From contig NW_026732676.1 in assembly GCF_028476545.1 (NCBI RefSeq), positions 1 to 64,000 on the forward strand: a stretch of DNA of 64,000 nt, written 5' to 3'. Below the pieces are notes generated by a model. That model was not told the origin of the DNA. It saw nothing but the letters and a program-made list of their open reading frames with translations, and made no database searches. Below are positions 61,205 through 64,000 of the stretch, piece after piece; positions within the stretch are counted from its first letter, which is position 1, and each line of letters opens with the position of its first letter. The translations under genes were made by a program, and so were the position numbers. The stretch comes from Physella acuta. Taxonomy: Eukaryota; Mollusca; Gastropoda; Physidae.

Positions 61205-61438
61205 TTTTGGATCTAGTGGTTCATTAGGAGGGTGAAGTAGAGTATCAGAAGAGGTAGTGTGGTCAGCACTAAGCTCATCTGCCTGTACTTTACCTGTAGT
61301 GAGTCATGCACTCATCAGAGATTGGTTCACTCAGAGACGGCTTAGGAATTCAAGCCAAGGATTCGAACTGGAGACTTTCGGCTCAGCAGTCTTACTCTCT
61401 ACTACCCAACCACTCTACCAACTCAACAAACAATAAAA
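61205..61438 (-). mobile_element. tRNA-Ser-like-headed SINE in receptor intron, copy 1
   Basis: Minus-strand head GGTAGAGTGGTTGGGTAGTA, anticodon-loop region ACTGCTGA, B-box CAGTTCGAATCC, then the shared body with CACTACAGGTAAAGTAC in place of the usual GTTAGGGAAAGTA. Diverged but complete. Same strand as the receptor gene. Confidence 0.78.
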
Positions 61439-61484
61439 ACCACATCATTTTTTAATTTTTTTTTTCATTTTTTTGCCCAAGACA

Positions 61485-61728
61485 CAGGGCAGATGAAGTC
61501 GAGTTCGTCTGTTTCAATGACCATAGGTATATATAGGGAGGGGGTAAAGTGATCAGCATTATACCCAGCCATCTTTGTTTCCCTAAACTGAGTCAGGTAC
61601 CCATCACAGCTGGGTGGACTCAGAGACTTTCTATATACTCGAGCCCGGGATACAAACTTGAGACTTTCACGGTAGCAGTCATACTATCTACTACCCAACC
61701 ACTCTACCAACTAGACCAATAACAAAAT
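61485..61728 (-). mobile_element. tRNA-Ser-like-headed SINE in receptor intron, copy 2
   Basis: Minus-strand head GGTAGAGTGGTTGGGTAGTA with ACTGCTAC and a degraded B-box (AAGTTTGTATCCCGG), then the body with CCACCCAGCTGTGATGGGTA. Adjacent to copy 1 in the same orientation, with a T/A-rich spacer. Confidence 0.78.
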
Positions 61729-61769
61729 CCACGAAAGTTGCAATTATACTTTTTTATACTTCTTTTAGC

Positions 61770-61944
61770 CCGAGAAAATAGTGCAGGGGAAGTAGAGTTC
61801 ATCTGTTTCAGCGACCTCGGCATATTAGGGGATAGTATGGTCTGCAATATACCCAGCGGCGTTTCTTTCCATAACATGAGTTAGGTACTAATCACAGCTG
61901 GGTGAACTCAGGGACTTCCTATACATTCGCCCCCCTGATACGAA
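61770..61944 (-). mobile_element. SINE body fragment lacking tRNA head, copy 3
   Basis: Matches the body (ATGAGTTAGGTACTAATCAC, CAGCTGGGTGAACTCAGGGA on the plus strand) but ends at GATACGAAC, without the tRNA-like head. The missing head is replaced by the palindrome at 61950-62038. Confidence 0.72.
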
Positions 61945-61949
61945 CAAAA

Positions 61950-62038
61950 AAATAGGGCTGGTAAGTAGGTCACCAACCAGTTCTACAGCTCAATAAAACC
62001 TACATAACTGGTTGGTGACCTACTTACCAGCCCTATTT
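61950..62038. repeat. Perfect long palindrome (33-bp arms, 23-bp loop) in receptor intron
   Basis: The left arm (61950-61982) and right arm (62006-62038) are exact reverse complements over 33 bp. The hairpin lies only 25 bp inside the intron after the donor of the 62064-62290 exon. Each arm contains CTGGTAAGTAGG, a strong donor-like string, on one strand. In the pre-mRNA the arms would form a stable stem close to the authentic 5' splice site. No mismatch has accumulated, so the structure is either recent or maintained. Confidence 0.95.
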
Positions 62039-62063
62039 CCGGTGACCTCTCTGAAGTACTCAC

Positions 62064-62290
62064 CTAAACGCGTCCTTGACCGAACTGGCGATCAACCTGC
62101 ACATGCTCGTCATGACGTAATCCTGACCCTTGGGCTCATAGAGCGTGTGGAAGCGGTTGAAGCTGTAGCGCTGGGCGATGATGAGGAGGAACTGGACCAG
62201 GGTGTTGTAGTTGGTGCCGACGCGGGTCAGAGTTCTGTAGAACTCGAAGCGCTTCAGGTGGAAGTCTGTGGCCAGTGCTCCGCTGGTCAG
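62064..62290 (-). CDS. Internal exon of receptor guanylate cyclase-like / natriuretic-peptide-receptor-like protein (ANF-receptor domain)
   Basis: The exon is 227 bp with 75 whole codons and ends in phase 2. It is bounded on the minus strand by a pyrimidine-rich acceptor ending ATCAG and a strong donor TTTAG|GTGAGT. The peptide runs LTSGALATDFHLKRFEF, then YRTLTRVGTNYNTLVQFLL, then a segment with RFHTLYEPKGQ and a lone Cys in TSMCRLIASSV. The order 'SGA..F..L.R(V)G..Y..L..F......(F/W)....LYE.......C' is the middle of the ligand-binding ANF_receptor fold of membrane guanylate cyclases and NPR-type receptors, which bind extracellular peptide; most make cGMP through a cytoplasmic domain. That catalytic domain is not in the window, so a clearance-type receptor without cyclase, or another periplasmic-binding-like receptor, remains possible. 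The upstream exon would lie above 62290 but none is recognisable before the window end. G+C is clearly higher than in the surroundings, as expected of coding sequence. Confidence 0.8.
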
Positions 62291-62399
62291 CTGATTAGAT
62301 GGACGATAAGAGAATAAAGAGTTTTAAAAAAGTAACTATTTTAAATAGGATAGTCCATGTGTAGGTAATGTTAAGTACAACTGTTTAATGGGTTTCGAC

Positions 62400-62522
62400 A
62401 TTGAAGTAGCAGATGAAGTAGAGTTGATCTGTTTTTACGGCATCGTCATTTGAAGAAATAGTGTGGTCAGGACTATGTTTAGTCGTCTTTACTTTCCTTA
62501 ACGTGAGTTAAGTACCCATCAT
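62400..62522 (-). mobile_element. SINE body fragment, copy 4
   Basis: Contains GATGAAGTAGAGTTGATCTG and ACGTGAGTTAAGTACCCATC, then breaks off; the tRNA head is absent. It lies in the presumed intron upstream of the 62064-62290 exon. Confidence 0.7.
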
Positions 62523-62601
62523 ATCTTTTATTCAGAACGCATTTCTTTATCGGTCAGTATGCATTAATTGGACCTGAGTGAAGTGGGTTTTTTTTTACGA
62601 A

Positions 62602-62967
62602 GTGTCTACTCGGAATAAGATTTTTCGGCAAAAGATAGTTCTGCGCATGCGCAGTGACCTATGGCTAGGGTTAGGGCTAGAATGAGGCTTCGGTTAGGGG
62701 TAGGATTAGGGATAGGGTTAGGGATAGGATTAGGGTTAGGGATAGGATTAGGGTTAGGGATAGGATTAGGGTTAGGGTTAGGATTAGGCCTTAGGGTTAG
62801 GATTAGGGATAGGGTTAAGGATAGGATTAGGGTTGGTATTAGGGTTCTGCGGTTGTAAACACACGCATGCGCAGTACCATCGAAAACATCGCCGCTAAGG
62901 CAAGTCGTAGTTTCTCTCCATTGCGCATGCGTATCGCATGCGTATCTTATTCCGACTAGAATCGGCC
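62602..62967 (+). mobile_element. TIR element carrying TTAGGG repeats and NRF1-like palindromes, copy 2
   Basis: Flanks CTACTCGGAATAAGA and TCTTATTCCGACTAG are inverted repeats and match copy 1 at 35727-35971. The telomere-like tract (62663-62845) is about 180 bp of TTAGGG with many GGATTAGGGA variants, far longer than in copy 1. The right flank shows a local CGCATGCGTAT duplication. It sits upstream of the receptor exon. The tract also gives a spurious Gly/Leu-rich frame. Confidence 0.78.
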
Positions 62968-62999
62968 TTTTTTTTAAAGTTATTAGCTTCCTACGGTTG

Positions 63000-63165
63000 A
63001 GTCGGTGGATTGCGAGTCTACCCTGCGTTCAGTGGGAAGGAAGATACGCCCGGTGAGAACCGAAGCGACCGATACTCAAGCCAGGGTGGGAGTTGGCCGT
63101 GTTTAGGGGTGCCTGGCTATGGGAAACACCTCCTGAGCCGGTGGTGTCCGTAAAGCATGAAAAAA
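63000..63165. other. G+C-rich unidentified segment
   Basis: GTTGAGTCGGTGGATTGCGA and AAGATACGCCCGGTGAGAAC stand out from AT-rich neighbours immediately after the TTAGGG-carrying element, and are followed by an A run. No frame or tRNA cloverleaf holds up. Possibly a SINE-like retroposed sequence. Confidence 0.3.
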
Positions 63166-63379
63166 AATATATTGGCTTCTAAAGTGGATTGGGATAGTTG
63201 TATAGTTATATTATTTGATTACTAATTTCATTATAGCAGAGCTAGGTAAAATACTTTAATGTTCTGTGTGAAATATTAGCATACTTTTAAGTATAAATAT
63301 TGTTTCATATTTAAAGCTATTTATTTTAAATCAAAATTTTAAAAGTATATATCTAATCCTAATCAAATGCCAAAATATT

Positions 63380-63470
63380 AATATAAAAATGTTTGTGGCT
63401 CTTTTGAAACTGGGAACTTATGTAAATTTTAACTTTTGACTCTTCCTGCACCAAGGGTTGCCGACCCTTG
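63380..63470 (+). mobile_element. 5'-truncated relic of the 4286-4493 hAT MITE family
   Basis: It matches the right half of the 4286-4493 element (GTGGCTCTTT, AACTTTTGACTCTTCC, GGGTTGCCGACCC) with many substitutions. The left half and a target duplication are not recognisable, so this is an older, decayed copy. Confidence 0.75.
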
Positions 63471-64000
63471 GGTTACCCGCTTGTATTTTCTTGAATGTCC
63501 CTTAATGTTAGGGAGCCAGAAATAAACCAAACATTGGCAGTGACGATCTTGAGTGACGTTGTACAGTTGAATATATGTCATCAAAATTGTATAGAAGTAA
63601 TTTATAATTAATTGTATTGTGTTTATACTTTTAAATAGCACCTACTGTTATGCAGTCAATAAGTGATATATATTGATTTGACAAGTTTACAAACTAGTAT
63701 TAATTATTAATTACAAATGTTTTTTATAAAATTTAAAGCGTTTTATTGTGTGAGTCTTATTTACACTTAGTTGAGTTAGCTATTTTTTAAACATTATGTC
63801 CCTTGAATTATATTTCAGTATTTTTTTTTATAATGGGAGATAATTCTTTACTATATTAAGATCAAATTCAAATTCCTTCCAGCTTACTTATAGATCTTTA
63901 ATTGTGAAGATATGTGTTCATCACTTATTTCCTATTGTCGAAAATATAGAACAGAAGTTCTAAACAAATAGTTTAGTATGGTTTTAAGTGATCTTCGTTT

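Noticed and set aside
62012-62317. 101-codon plus-strand frame over the receptor exon
   Set aside because: Antisense shadow of the G+C-rich minus-strand exon; it contains no domain and ignores splice sites.
62663-62845. Chromosome end
   Set aside because: The TTAGGG tract is short, degenerate, internal and flanked by the same sequences as the copy at 35.8 kb, so it belongs to an interspersed element.

Overview
This is eukaryotic, intron- and repeat-dominated DNA, most likely from a mollusc and probably a gastropod. The reasons are: a tRNA-Ser-like-headed SINE whose body resembles one I recall from gastropod genomes; TTAGGG-type telomeric motifs; AT-rich sequence with many long (TA)n tracts; and spliced coding exons with GT-AG borders. 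There is no sign of bacterial, organellar or intact viral sequence. Very little of the window codes for protein, and almost all long open frames are by-products of tandem repeats whose period is a multiple of three.

Host genes. The clearest gene lies on the minus strand at the right end: two consecutive exons (62064-62290, then 59353-59453) join in phase and encode part of an extracellular ANF-receptor (periplasmic-binding-like) domain, as in natriuretic-peptide-type receptor guanylate cyclases. The 2.6-kb intron between them holds a TIR element, three SINEs and a perfect 33-bp-arm palindrome. A small plus-strand exon at 30949-31007 has a strong acceptor, an ATG, a 16-residue hydrophobic leader and a GTAAGT donor. 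It looks like the signal-peptide exon of a secreted or membrane protein whose remainder is not found here.

Layout. 0-16 kb: DNA-transposon relics (two inverted copies of one hAT-type MITE, a second hAT MITE with a perfect 8-bp target duplication), small tandem arrays, and at 7.5-13.8 kb a nest of Helitron-like elements inside an older unclassified repeat. 16.5-18.1 kb: a broken, 3'-truncated LINE (zinc-knuckle ORF1 plus the beginning of an endonuclease ORF2). 18.7-22.9 kb: five adjoining tandem-repeat fields. 25-29 kb: a SINE-derived minisatellite, an old tandem array broken by a SINE and by a TIR element that itself carries a nested hAT-like insertion. 31-34 kb: low-complexity arrays. 36,496-51,290: a single 55-bp satellite of 269 monomers with no net length change, showing higher-order block duplications. 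51-64 kb: AT-rich intergenic or intronic DNA, degenerate minisatellites and the receptor gene.

The most informative internal evidence comes from paralogous empty sites. A Helitron insertion exactly between A and T, and a hAT-like insertion with an 8-bp duplication, can each be verified against a second uninterrupted copy of the target repeat in this same window. No obvious new multi-gene system is present. The items most worth follow-up are the satellite, a TIR element carrying TTAGGG repeats and NRF1-like motifs, the intronic palindrome beside the receptor exon, and the signal-peptide exon.
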